Positions 42,116-52,400 of a stretch of DNA of 58,027 bases are shown one piece after another. Position numbers and translations under genes: made by a program. The notes under the pieces are model-generated. The model did no database searches and was not told the DNA's origin. It saw only the letters and a list, made by a program, of their open reading frames with translations. The DNA is taken from assembly GCA_017935025.1 (NCBI GenBank), contig JAGBIL010000034.1, positions 1-58,027 of the forward strand, in the 5' to 3' direction. This stretch comes from Opitutales bacterium (GTDB lineage Bacteria; Verrucomicrobiota; Verrucomicrobiia; Opitutales; UBA953). Position 1 is the first letter of the stretch. Each line of letters starts with the position of its first letter.

Positions 42116-45100
42116 TTAGAAGCGGGAACGGAAGCCGAGATTTACGGAATGAGCCGTATCGGAATCCGTGGAAAACTCGAAACGATAGCCGCCGTAAATG
42201 CTGTTATTGCGGTCAAGGTCGTAGCTAAAGCGCGGTCCGACGGAGAACGTGTCTTCCGCAAACGTTTTCGCCGAAGCCGTATACTTTTCACCGCCGAGAG
42301 CCGGCATTCCGTAGTCGATATCGACTTCCGAATCCATCAATTCGCGCGTATAAGCAATGTCGAGATTCGTACGGGTGTTTTTCCCGAGGAACGGCGTAAC
42401 AAGTGCCAGCGAAGCGCCGACCGTCGCACGCAGGCTACTCGCGCCGAACGAATCCGTATCGAGCGCTGTTTCCGCCCCGGATTCGTCAAACGCGCCGATT
42501 CCGTAATAGGAATATGCCAAGCCGACGTAGGGCATGAGGTTCAAACTCGTTTTTTCGTCTTCGCTCATGGAAAGCGGAATCAGCATCCCGAGGTTGGCGA
42601 ACGCGCCTGCATGCCATCCGGAGGTGTCACCGTCAACACCGCCGAGGAGCGTGTTGCGCTTGACATCGAACATCGCAAAACCCGCCTGAGCCCCCGCGTC
42701 GAGATAGAAGCGCTCCGCAAAGAGTTTTCCGACAAACGCCGTTGCGCGGATATCGTGAGATTCGATATCGCCTCCGCCGTTGTGAATATCCGCCTTGCCG
42801 TAATCGTATGCGAGCGAGAACCCGACCACCGTCGTTGCGTCAATTTTCGCATCCATCCCTGCGATTGCTCCGTAGGTGTTCATGTCAAACGTACGCGTAT
42901 CCGAACTTTCATCCGCTTCGGAGAGCGCGCCTTGCGCTTGGGCAAAGAATTCCCAGTCGTTGTGAATTTCCCACGTAAACGTTGTGTAGCTGTCGTAGCG
43001 ACGCTGTTCGATGCGTGAGGAGATCGCGGAAATATCGCTGATGAACCCGCTTTGCGGGAGCGCAAGCATCGCACCGTAACTGAGCGGGGAAAGATTGTTC
43101 ATCGTTCCTGCGAGCGAGCTGTTCGGCGTTTTGATAATCGCTTCCGCGAGGAGTTTTTCCGCATCGGAGAGAGTCGCTTTCAATGCGCCGCCTTCCGGGG
43201 TCGCAATTCCGCTCAAATACGCGATGTATTCCGGGCTCAAACCTTCGTGGAGCTTCACCCCCGGGATCGATGACAAATCCTCCGTCGCAACGTAGATCAC
43301 GAGTGCATCCGTTCCCGTCGTTGCTTTCAGGTATTTTACGCCCGTTGTCGAGTCGTCGATGAAGAGGTTTCCGAGACCGGTTTGAGGATCATACCACGAA
43401 ATTTTGTTGAGCGCATTTTCGCCGAGACCTTCGATGAGAGCGACGGGAACGCCGCGAGAGTCAAGCGAATCGGGATCAAGCGTAACGTTAATCTTGCCGG
43501 TCGCCGTTGCCGTTCCCGTGAAGCGGATCGCCTCGCCCGTAAAGGCGAAATTACTTCCTTCTTCAAAGGTAACATTGGAACCGCTCGCGACCAAATCCAC
43601 ACCGCCGATGAGCGTGCTGCCGCGTTCCACCGTCAGCGAGGACGATTGCGAAACCGTTCCCGCTGCGTATTCCAACGCGGAATTTCCGGAAACGACAGTC
43701 GCACCTGTGTAAGAAAGCGTTCCCGCAGTAAGTTTCAGGTTCGCACCGTTTGTTACGGTAACATCGCCCGAGCCGGAAATGTCTCTCCCCCACTCTGTTT
43801 GCGGAGCCGCCGGAAGCGCGCGGAGCGAGTAGCTTCCCGCAACCGGAGTTCCGTCGAAGACGAGACCTCCGCCGACGTTGGTTTTCAGGTTAAAGACTTC
43901 GGCATTGAGTTCTCCGAGATTACGGAGCGTCAACGCGCTTCCCGCAACGTTTGAGAGTGTAACATCCAGAGTGCCGTCGAGGACAATTGTATCTCCGTCG
44001 ACATTTTTCAACTTAAACGCAGTAGCGACGGCGGCGGCTCCCAAGTCAAGCGTTCCCGAGCAGGAAAGCGAAAGCGATTTAACGGACTGCTGTACTTCTA
44101 CAGAGGTTCCGGTTCCGGAGAACTTCGAGCCTCCGTCAATCAAAACGGACGAAGAAGCGCCGACCGCAACGATCGAGCCGTTCCAATCGGACGAGACTCC
44201 GACTCCTCCGTTTTCGGTAGCCGTTCCGACGTAGATCGTCGAAACGGGAATTGAACTGTTTCCTGAAGGATCCTTTCCGAAAACCAACGCCCCGTTACCG
44301 ACAACCGTCAACGAGGTCAGTGCGCCCTCAATTTTCCCGACGAACTTTTCCGCTCCATCGGCGTTCCCGTCGACACGCACCGTCAGGTTCTGTGCCGCGA
44401 CTGTAACTGTCCCTTCGCCGGAGAACGCGGCGAACTCCGTAACGTTGCCCCCGAGAGCCAGAGTCGTATCTTTCGAAAGACTTACGACACCACTGAAGTC
44501 CGACGCATTGAAGTCGGAGACGTTCACGGTCGTTGCTGTCGTCAAATCAAACGCGAGCGTTCCCGTACCGGCAAGTTCTCCGAGGTTACCGAGGTCAAAA
44601 TTCGTTCCCGCGAAATTTTCGCAGAATGTAAATTTTGCACCGTCCGCAATGGAAATGGATTTCGGCAACGAGCCGCCGTTTTCCGCAAACATATCGCCGC
44701 TGACGGCGAGTTCTCCCGCGCGCACATCTATCGCCAAATCGGAAACGGAAATACTGTTCGTTGTGCTCCCGTCACGCAGGATATTCACCGTCCCCTCGCC
44801 GTCTTTGACAATCGTCCGACCGTCAAGCCCCACAGCGCTTCCGCTAATCTTCAAGCCGTCATAGGAAACTTCCTGATCCTTCCCGGCGGCAAAAACGATG
44901 GTTCCGCCGTTAAATTCAATTTCGCCGCCGAATGCCGTCTTTTCGCGGACGTAATCGGTGTTCCCGAGCGTAAGCGTCGAATCCTTGTCGCCGTTGAAGA
45001 TAAATTTCCCGGAGCCGGCGAGTGTTCCCGCGATTGTGCCGGAACCTTCCAACGCCACAGTACGATCAGCGCCGATATTCAGAACGGTTTGAGCCTCCGC

Positions 45101-48100
45101 GTTCAGAGATGTCAGAACCACGTCTTCTGCAGAGGTCGATGCCGGACTCCCGTTGAGGACAAGTGTTGCCCCGCCGCTAAGCTCCAACGAAGAAACGCCG
45201 GCAAGAGAACCGTTCGTTACCGTAAGCGTTTTCGCGACATAGACATCGTTGATATTGGTTTCAGAGGAAGAAACAATGAGCGTCCCGTTGCCGCCGGCGA
45301 TTGTCGCATCCGTCAGTGCTGCGTCCGCGTCCAAGTCAAAACTCAATGCTGCCTTTTCGCCGAGGTTGACCGTCTTAAACCAAGATTGCGTTCCGTTTCC
45401 GGAAACCGAAAGGTTGAGCGTACCGCTTTTGATATCAACGGCTGAAACGCTGATTTTTTCGGAAGCAACCGTCAAAATATTGTTCACGGAAGCAACATCC
45501 GAATTCGGACGAGAAACTCCGGCATCAAGAACGAAAGTTCCTTCCCCGTCAATCACTCCCGTGAAATCCAACACGGAAGGTTGCGTTCCGACGATGTAGC
45601 CGAATCCGCCCGTCCGCACGAACGAGAGCTCAAAGCTCGGAGTCGCGACAGGATTTCCAGCCGTTTCCGTATCTTTCGAGAAATAGATGTTAAACGCGAG
45701 CGGCGTTTGAGCCGCCGTACGGGCGACGGAGTCGACCTCCGCTTTCAATGTACCGTTTGCAACGAGGAAACTCCCGGTAAAGTCGGACGCGTTTTCGGCG
45801 ACATCCGCCAATGCACTTCCGAGGTCCACCTTGCCGTTGCCGAGCTTGAGGACCGTGCCGAGCCCGGAAAGACGCGCATAATCCGCATTACTTCCGGAAA
45901 ACAGCGAGCCGTAGCCTTTATTGTTTTCGTAGCCGGTATCTTTTCCCGTTTCAGGGTCCGTGTAGGCTTCACGAATATCCGCATCCGTTCCGGAAATCGT
46001 AAGAAGCGCGCCTTCGTCGACAGTGATTCCGACCGTGCGTTGAATCGCGTTCCAATCAACGAATAATTCCCCCGATTTGACCAATGTCGTTCCCGTGTAG
46101 GAATTTTGCCCCGTCAATCTCAGCGTTTCCGCTCCGGTTTTAATGAGCGAACCGGTACCGGTGAGCGTTCCCGCGAAATCCGGGGAAGCGACACCGAATG
46201 ATTCGACAAACTTTCCGTAATTGGCAGTGTTCCCGCTCATCCATGCGGAACTGTCAACCCCGTAAATTTGCCCGATTTGCGTCGCAACATCCTGCGTCAG
46301 GACAAATTCATAATCAGAGTAAAACTCAGTGATAAACGAGTACAACGAATCGTCCGCCATCCCGACGAGAAACCAATCATACTTGGATTTCAGGTATTCG
46401 AGTCCTCCGGCTGCTACAATCGCGTTCCACCCGTTCGTGTTTAAGTTTCCTTGCGAATCAAGGTATCCTCTCACGCCGTCCGAGCGCTCCGTAATCGTTT
46501 GCGCCAGTACCGTCAGGCTCTGTTTTTGAGACGCGGAAAGCGCGCTTCCGTCATTGGAGATAAAGTTGATGATTTTTTCCGTGGTAAATTCTTTGCGCAA
46601 CCAATCAGCAATCGTTGCGGCATCACCAAAGACGATATTCCCGTAAAAAGCTTCCTTCATTTTCGCAAACACATCGTTCCCGTGCTGGTCGACACCCGTC
46701 GAGGTAAAGAGCGATGCGAACGCGCCGTCGAGGACGTTGCTGTCGGTTTTGTAAGCCAACTTCGCCGGATTTTTCAAATACGTCAACGTGTCTTCCGTGG
46801 TCTCGGGAATAGAAGACGTCGCAGACCCCGGCTGGTATAAGCGGGCATTTTCCGCCGCCGTTTTGAGGTTTTGCTGCACAGACGCAACGCCCGTTCCCGA
46901 AAACAGATTGTCGTATGCACCGTAGTTCGATGTCGCAAAATACGAACCGTCGCTTGCGCCGGACGGTTTCGAGTTCCCGCCGACCGTCAGCGAACCGTTC
47001 ACGGAAACAGCGGACATCGCTTCGCCGACAAGGGCTCCGACACGAGCATCAGAAGCAAGCGTCGCCGAGGTTCCCGCCTTCAACACGAGACCGGAAGCGC
47101 CCACGCTTGATGCGCCCTGATTAACGGAGACGGAACCGGAAAGCACGGAAAGCGAACCGACGAGTTCCCCGTATTTATTGGAGGAAATGATTTGATTCGA
47201 CTTGCCGAGTTTTACCAGGTTCCCCTCTCCGGCAAAGCCACCGGCATAGGAATTGTCCGTATTCGTCAGAACCAATGTTCCTCCTTCCGAAATTCGCACG
47301 GCGGACGAACCGGTCGCCCCCTTCAGATTGCGGACAAGTTGCGTTCCCGTGATCATGAGCACGGAGGCTTCCCACAGCCCGGCATCGGGGTAATCCGAAC
47401 CAATTAATTCGATCGAAGAGGCACCGGAGAACACACTCTCAGAGCTCGTCTCCGCGCCCAAATGCAAAGTTACGCCCTCCTCAACGAGGACTTTCCCGTA
47501 AAACAACGTCTGCTGTTCCGTGATTTGAATCCCTCGTGCGTTGTCGGCACCTCCCTGCTGAGACCACCGGCTTTTGCGGTAAAGGAGATCGCTTTCCGTG
47601 TATTCTCCGGACCTGACGGCTTCCAAAGAAGCTGCCGTCAGATCATTTTCGACAAAGTAGCTGGAGCACAAACGCAACACAGAAGTGGGATCAATCGCCT
47701 GAACCGTGAACGTCGCCGCATCCGGTTCTCCGACACTAATCGTCAGTTTTCCTTCCTTGGCTATCGTTACTGCTGTCGAAAACGCGCCGCTGAAAAGCCA
47801 CTCACCATCTTCGATTCGGAGATTGTCAATCCGGTCTCCTCCCCAGTAAATAAAACGTCCGGCACCGGTTTTCACAACAAGCCCGCCCGTGCCGGAGACG
47901 ATATTTCCGTTGTAAATCCCATCGCGTCCTTTATCCTGCTTAATGGTCAGAACTGCATTTCCTTCCAAAAATACACTCGTTCCGCTTCCGACACTGATTT
48001 TATCGGAAGTCGATCCTGCGGAAAACGCAACCGGTTCGTACTTCTGTGCGACAGGGCTATCGAGCGCGGGATCGCTGAGCAATGCCGACCGCTCAGCCCA

Positions 48101-49441
48101 AAGTGATTGGAAATTGTTGAAAACCTGGTTTCCGTAAACGGTAATCCTCACAGGATCAAGAACCGCCCCCGCAAAACCTTCAACATAGAGCGATCCCGCG
48201 TTGACAATATTCCCGCCCGAGGCGACGTTTGCCAAATCGTCCCCCGCCTTTGAGTCAAAATGGAGATTGACCCCGGCGAAGTCTGCGCCGGAAACCAAAT
48301 GCACCGCCGTCGCATTCGCAAAAACATTGTCGACAACAGCGAGCCTCCCGTCGGTACCAACCGTTCCCGTGCTCCCGACATTTACGGCTTTCGTCCCGAG
48401 AATGATGTCGGCAAGCTTATTTCCGCTAATCCATGTGTTCCCGGAGGTGTCCGCGTTCCCGTTGGCGTCAACATTCGAGCCGGGATCCAGCTCGGACTCT
48501 CCGATGAACGAAATCGTTCCGTTCCCCGTCGTGTAAATGCGCCCGTTTCCGGAGAGGCGACCGACCGTAGATTCCTTTCCGGTATAGGTGTTAAAAAAGA
48601 TACGATTGATCGACGCGGCATCACTTCCGATAACGATACGGGAATCCGATGTTGAAGTGATGTTGTTGACGAAATTCAACGAGAGCACTTCCTTCGGATT
48701 GTAATTTTTCTGCGGATCCAGATCCGTCAACGTCGGTCGCCTATCGACCATGTTTTTGGCGGAACCGGCAAAGGAAAGCGTCGCCCCGTCTTTCAGTTCA
48801 ATCGCCTGAACACCGAGATGCCCGGAAAGCACTCTGGCATAAAGATTTTGATCCTTCGTTCCCGTCGGTTTTACAAACGTGACGAATTGAGAAAGCTGCC
48901 CCTGAACGTTGAGCGTCGTTTCGCCATCAACAACAAGTTTCCCGGTAAAGTTCCCGGCGGACCAAAAGCTGTCCATCCCTTCCCATGCGTCCCAGACATT
49001 GGGCGCATCCGTGGGGGAAATTACGGCGTAGCTATTGCGGTTCATCTGATACGTGCTCGTGTAATAGCCGGAACCTAAGCTTCCGCCCGTGTACGTCAAC
49101 GAACCGCCACCTGTAATTGTAATCGTTTGCTCGTCCGTACGCTCTACAATGCCGGTTATATTGCCTTGCTCGTCTCTCTGGGTGCTATACCAGACTAACG
49201 GGTTTTCAACGTTGGCCTCGTAGCGTGCCGCAGTCTGTTCCGCCATCGAACCGTTCGCTGAAACGAAAGCTCCGTTGAGCGTTATCGTTCCGCCGCCGAG
49301 GTCAATCGTGAAATCATTTTCCACCACGATGTTTCCGGAAATATCCCGCGTCGGAGCGAGGTCCTCGGAAACGGCGGAAACGACGAGCGCAGAGCTCGCG
49401 AACAACGCCGCAGCAAACAATGTCTTTTTTGAAAAATTCAT
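42116..49441 (-). CDS. Giant autotransporter (2441 residues)
   Basis: A type V secreted surface protein. The N-terminal signal peptide is MNFSKKTLFAAALFASSALVVSA. The passenger is a long beta helix with many autotransporter-associated strand repeats, such as LTGTGSLIKTGAETLRLTG and NSYTGTTLVKSGEL. At about residues 827-1087 it is interrupted by a roughly 260-residue segment rich in helix formers (TEDTLTYLKNPAKLAYK..., KMKEAFYGN, DWLRKEF). The last about 290 residues form the outer-membrane beta barrel, ending in the insertion signal GFRSRF. Thr/Ser/Gly/Asp-rich with no Cys in the passenger, as usual. Probably an adhesin; no enzymatic motif seen. It follows the larger paralogue by 50 bases. 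Confidence 0.93.
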   Translation of the reverse strand: MNFSKKTLFAAALFASSALVVSAVSEDLAPTRDISGNIVVENDFTIDLGGGTITLNGAFVSANGSMAEQTAARYEANVENPLVWYSTQRDEQGNITGIVERTDEQTITITGGGSLTYTGGSLGSGYYTSTYQMNRNSYAVISPTDAPNVWDAWEGMDSFWSAGNFTGKLVVDGETTLNVQGQLSQFVTFVKPTGTKDQNLYARVLSGHLGVQAIELKDGATLSFAGSAKNMVDRRPTLTDLDPQKNYNPKEVLSLNFVNNITSTSDSRIVIGSDAASINRIFFNTYTGKESTVGRLSGNGRIYTTGNGTISFIGESELDPGSNVDANGNADTSGNTWISGNKLADIILGTKAVNVGSTGTVGTDGRLAVVDNVFANATAVHLVSGADFAGVNLHFDSKAGDDLANVASGGNIVNAGSLYVEGFAGAVLDPVRITVYGNQVFNNFQSLWAERSALLSDPALDSPVAQKYEPVAFSAGSTSDKISVGSGTSVFLEGNAVLTIKQDKGRDGIYNGNIVSGTGGLVVKTGAGRFIYWGGDRIDNLRIEDGEWLFSGAFSTAVTIAKEGKLTISVGEPDAATFTVQAIDPTSVLRLCSSYFVENDLTAASLEAVRSGEYTESDLLYRKSRWSQQGGADNARGIQITEQQTLFYGKVLVEEGVTLHLGAETSSESVFSGASSIELIGSDYPDAGLWEASVLMITGTQLVRNLKGATGSSAVRISEGGTLVLTNTDNSYAGGFAGEGNLVKLGKSNQIISSNKYGELVGSLSVLSGSVSVNQGASSVGASGLVLKAGTSATLASDARVGALVGEAMSAVSVNGSLTVGGNSKPSGASDGSYFATSNYGAYDNLFSGTGVASVQQNLKTAAENARLYQPGSATSSIPETTEDTLTYLKNPAKLAYKTDSNVLDGAFASLFTSTGVDQHGNDVFAKMKEAFYGNIVFGDAATIADWLRKEFTTEKIINFISNDGSALSASQKQSLTVLAQTITERSDGVRGYLDSQGNLNTNGWNAIVAAGGLEYLKSKYDWFLVGMADDSLYSFITEFYSDYEFVLTQDVATQIGQIYGVDSSAWMSGNTANYGKFVESFGVASPDFAGTLTGTGSLIKTGAETLRLTGQNSYTGTTLVKSGELFVDWNAIQRTVGITVDEGALLTISGTDADIREAYTDPETGKDTGYENNKGYGSLFSGSNADYARLSGLGTVLKLGNGKVDLGSALADVAENASDFTGSFLVANGTLKAEVDSVARTAAQTPLAFNIYFSKDTETAGNPVATPSFELSFVRTGGFGYIVGTQPSVLDFTGVIDGEGTFVLDAGVSRPNSDVASVNNILTVASEKISVSAVDIKSGTLNLSVSGNGTQSWFKTVNLGEKAALSFDLDADAALTDATIAGGNGTLIVSSSETNINDVYVAKTLTVTNGSLAGVSSLELSGGATLVLNGSPASTSAEDVVLTSLNAEAQTVLNIGADRTVALEGSGTIAGTLAGSGKFIFNGDKDSTLTLGNTDYVREKTAFGGEIEFNGGTIVFAAGKDQEVSYDGLKISGSAVGLDGRTIVKDGEGTVNILRDGSTTNSISVSDLAIDVRAGELAVSGDMFAENGGSLPKSISIADGAKFTFCENFAGTNFDLGNLGELAGTGTLAFDLTTATTVNVSDFNASDFSGVVSLSKDTTLALGGNVTEFAAFSGEGTVTVAAQNLTVRVDGNADGAEKFVGKIEGALTSLTVVGNGALVFGKDPSGNSSIPVSTIYVGTATENGGVGVSSDWNGSIVAVGASSSVLIDGGSKFSGTGTSVEVQQSVKSLSLSCSGTLDLGAAAVATAFKLKNVDGDTIVLDGTLDVTLSNVAGSALTLRNLGELNAEVFNLKTNVGGGLVFDGTPVAGSYSLRALPAAPQTEWGRDISGSGDVTVTNGANLKLTAGTLSYTGATVVSGNSALEYAAGTVSQSSSLTVERGSTLIGGVDLVASGSNVTFEEGSNFAFTGEAIRFTGTATATGKINVTLDPDSLDSRGVPVALIEGLGENALNKISWYDPQTGLGNLFIDDSTTGVKYLKATTGTDALVIYVATEDLSSIPGVKLHEGLSPEYIAYLSGIATPEGGALKATLSDAEKLLAEAIIKTPNSSLAGTMNNLSPLSYGAMLALPQSGFISDISAISSRIEQRRYDSYTTFTWEIHNDWEFFAQAQGALSEADESSDTRTFDMNTYGAIAGMDAKIDATTVVGFSLAYDYGKADIHNGGGDIESHDIRATAFVGKLFAERFYLDAGAQAGFAMFDVKRNTLLGGVDGDTSGWHAGAFANLGMLIPLSMSEDEKTSLNLMPYVGLAYSYYGIGAFDESGAETALDTDSFGASSLRATVGASLALVTPFLGKNTRTNLDIAYTRELMDSEVDIDYGMPALGGEKYTASAKTFAEDTFSVGPRFSYDLDRNNSIYGGYRFEFSTDSDTAHSVNLGFRSRF

Positions 49442-49451
49442 TAGAAAACCG

Positions 49452-49460
49452 ATATTGGGG
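49452..49460 (-). promoter_or_regulatory. Leader motif CCCCAATAT before autotransporter gene
   Basis: On the minus strand CCCCAATAT ends 10 bases before the start codon at 49441. The same nonamer ends 8 bases before the start codon of the other autotransporter (57756-57764). There is no Shine-Dalgarno sequence at either start. Shared position suggests a common leader function or recent shared origin. Confidence 0.4.
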
Positions 49461-49491
49461 TTAATTTTTTAGAATTCGTTAAATTGCCTGA

Positions 49492-52400
49492 TCAGAAGCG
49501 ATGCCGGAATCCGGCGTTGATATTTTGCGAAACACCGGAATCCGTGTCCACATCGATCCCGTAGCCGAAGTAAAGACTACTACGCTCGGAAACCATAATG
49601 TCCACCGTCGGTCCGAAAGAGAAAATATCTGTCGGCAACGCCTTCCCGGAGGTGCTGAACTTCGAGCCGTCAACCGCTGCAAAACGCCCGGTCATATCCA
49701 GTTCCTCTCCGAGGAAATCATGCGAATACGCCACTTCAACACCGAGGCGCACCTGCCAACTGTCGAGCGGGAACGCCCACTGCAAGGCGGCGGCGATCCG
49801 CGCGCGGAGGCTGTCGCCGTCCGTGTCATCCATATTCAGCCCGGACGTTCCGCTTTCGGTAAATCCGTCAATTTCGGTGTGCAAGTAACTCAAACCGACG
49901 CTCGGAGTAAAGTAAAGCCCGCTGCCGTCCTTCTTGTCCTGCCAGATTGAAAACACGGATCCGACGGTAACAAACGTTCCCGCGAAGACAGAATCCGTAT
50001 CTCCGGAAACCGATCCGGCAAACGTCTGCCGACGCGTGTCAAACGTCGCCGTTCCCGCCTGAACGCCGACATCCACGTAGGAATTTCCGAAGAGTCGGCT
50101 GGCGAACGCCGTTGCGCGCATATCGTCCATATTAATTTTTCCGCCGCCGTTCTGAATTTTTGCCTTCCCGTAAGTGTAGCCGAGGGCAAATCCGAGCGTG
50201 GTTTCGTAGTTCGGCTTCCAGTCGAATCCGGCAGTAACCCCATAAAGGTTGTAGTCGAAATTCGGTGCATCCGAAGCCGTACCGTTTTCAGCAAAATCGC
50301 TTTGAGCGAGGGCAAAGAATTCGTACTCGCCGCTGTCGCGGAGCGGATCTGCGCCATCGTAACGGCGTTGGTCGAGGCGACCGTGAATGCGCGCCACGTC
50401 GGAATTAAATGCCGCAGTCGGCATAGCCAACATCGACGCAAAAGAAATCGGAGAAAGTTTTTCAACTTCTTCTGCCAAACGCGACGCAGGCAGGCTGTTC
50501 AACGCGAAGAACAAATCCTTTGCTACTCCCGTCAGCGTCGGGTTACTGTCGACATCAATGATGTTTGCACCGTTCCACGAAGCGATTTCGGAAAGAGCTC
50601 CAAGGAAGCTGTCGGAAACACCTTCGTTGTAATCCGCACCGAGCCCCGAGAAATTATCAATAATCATCCTGGCGCAAACGTCGCCGTTCGCATCCGTGTA
50701 AACCGCTAACTTCATCTTTTCGGCATCCGGACGACCCTCATTTGCCTTGCGAAGCGCGGCGACCACCGAGCCGTCAACCGTTCCCGCGCTGACGAGTTTC
50801 AGCGTCTTTCCGAGTGTTTCCGTGCCGAGATTTTCAACGTAAATCGAGCTTCCGCCCTTAATCGTAACCCTTCCTGCGCCGACGGAAATGCTGTCGCCCT
50901 CCGTTGCATTAAGGACCACTCCGGAAGAGCTTTCCAAAATCACATTTCCGGCGACCGTAGTTTTCCCCGCGATGCTTGAGCCTTCGCCGACCATCCCCGG
51001 GAGCGCTCCCGTGTTAACGGAAATCGCGTAGCTTTCGTTTAACCCGGAATCTGTCGCAGTAAGCGTCAGCACTCCGTCCTCAAGTTTCAGCGAAGCCGGA
51101 TCAATCGTAACGCCCGCCGGCGGGGTTCCGAGGATTTCCCACGTCGCCGTGTCGAGGGTGCCGTTCGCACGGACCTTAACCTGTGCCTTGATGTCGGATG
51201 CCAAACGTGCGTCGGAAAGCGCAATCGTGAGCGTCGTCGTTCCCGCCGCGCCCGTATCGTCCGCATTACGCACCGCGCTCACGGAGTAGCTGACATCTCG
51301 ACCTGTCATGTTGACGCCTCCGTGAAGCGTCGAATCACCTGCGACCGTGAGCTGAGAAGACGCGTTGTGGCGACCTGCTCCGGAAAATTCGACATTTCCG
51401 ACGATTTCCGTCTGTCCCAAATATTCCTGCTTCGCGGAAACGATCAAGCCATTTCCGGTCGTTCCGTCGAACATCACATTCCCGCCGCCGCGAACGGTTT
51501 CGGCAAAAACCTGAGTTCCCGCCGCGAGTGCTCGCGAGGACGATGCCGTCGACTTAATCGTCAGCGTCCCGGAATTGCCCGAAGCGGCATCGCGCAACGT
51601 AACGAGGTCGACATTGACGCCGTTTGCCGTCGTGAGCGTTTCACTGTCGTCGTTCCATTCGACAACCATGTTGCCTTCGCCGACGCCGAGATTCAGCAAG
51701 CCGTTGTTGTCTTCAAGGACCGAGTAAACATCTCTCGAAATACCGAAAACGCTGTCGCGTGGCGTGTTTGAGCGCCCCAAATCATTGGCGATTGTCGCCG
51801 CGGAAATCGTAAACGTTGCGTTCTCTCCCGTTTTGATGACGGAAAGTTCCTTGAGCGCGGAAGCCGCTTCCGCGTCATTAATTTTGGCATCCACATCAAT
51901 TGTCGTTCCCGCCGCAACCAACGTCCCGGAATCTTGAGCGAGATCAACGATAAACGCATTAGCGATAGAAGATTTGTCGATTACGACAGCCATGTCGGCT
52001 TCGGTACTCTTGAAGCCGAATCCGATGTTTGCCATTTTAAATTCCGAATTGCCGTGCGTGTAGTCTCCGGAAACCGTCAACGTCCGGAACTCCGACGAAA
52101 GCACGCGACCGGAATTTCCGTTTTTCGCATCAAGACCCTGCACCGTCACCGTTCCGCTGACTTCCAAGTCGCCCGCAATCTCGGAATTTTGAGATTGGAT
52201 AAACGTAACGTCCTCGACGCTGAGCGAAACGCCGCTACTCGTACCGACAGCGACCATCTGCGACGTGTTCGTTCCCTTGGCAAGTGTTACCTTGTACCCC
52301 GTTCCCGACGAAGTGAAACGAATTTCTCCGTTAAAGAAATCTCCGCTTCCGGAAACGTTAACCTTGTCCGGCGACAGCGTAACATCCTTCGTCGCCGTCA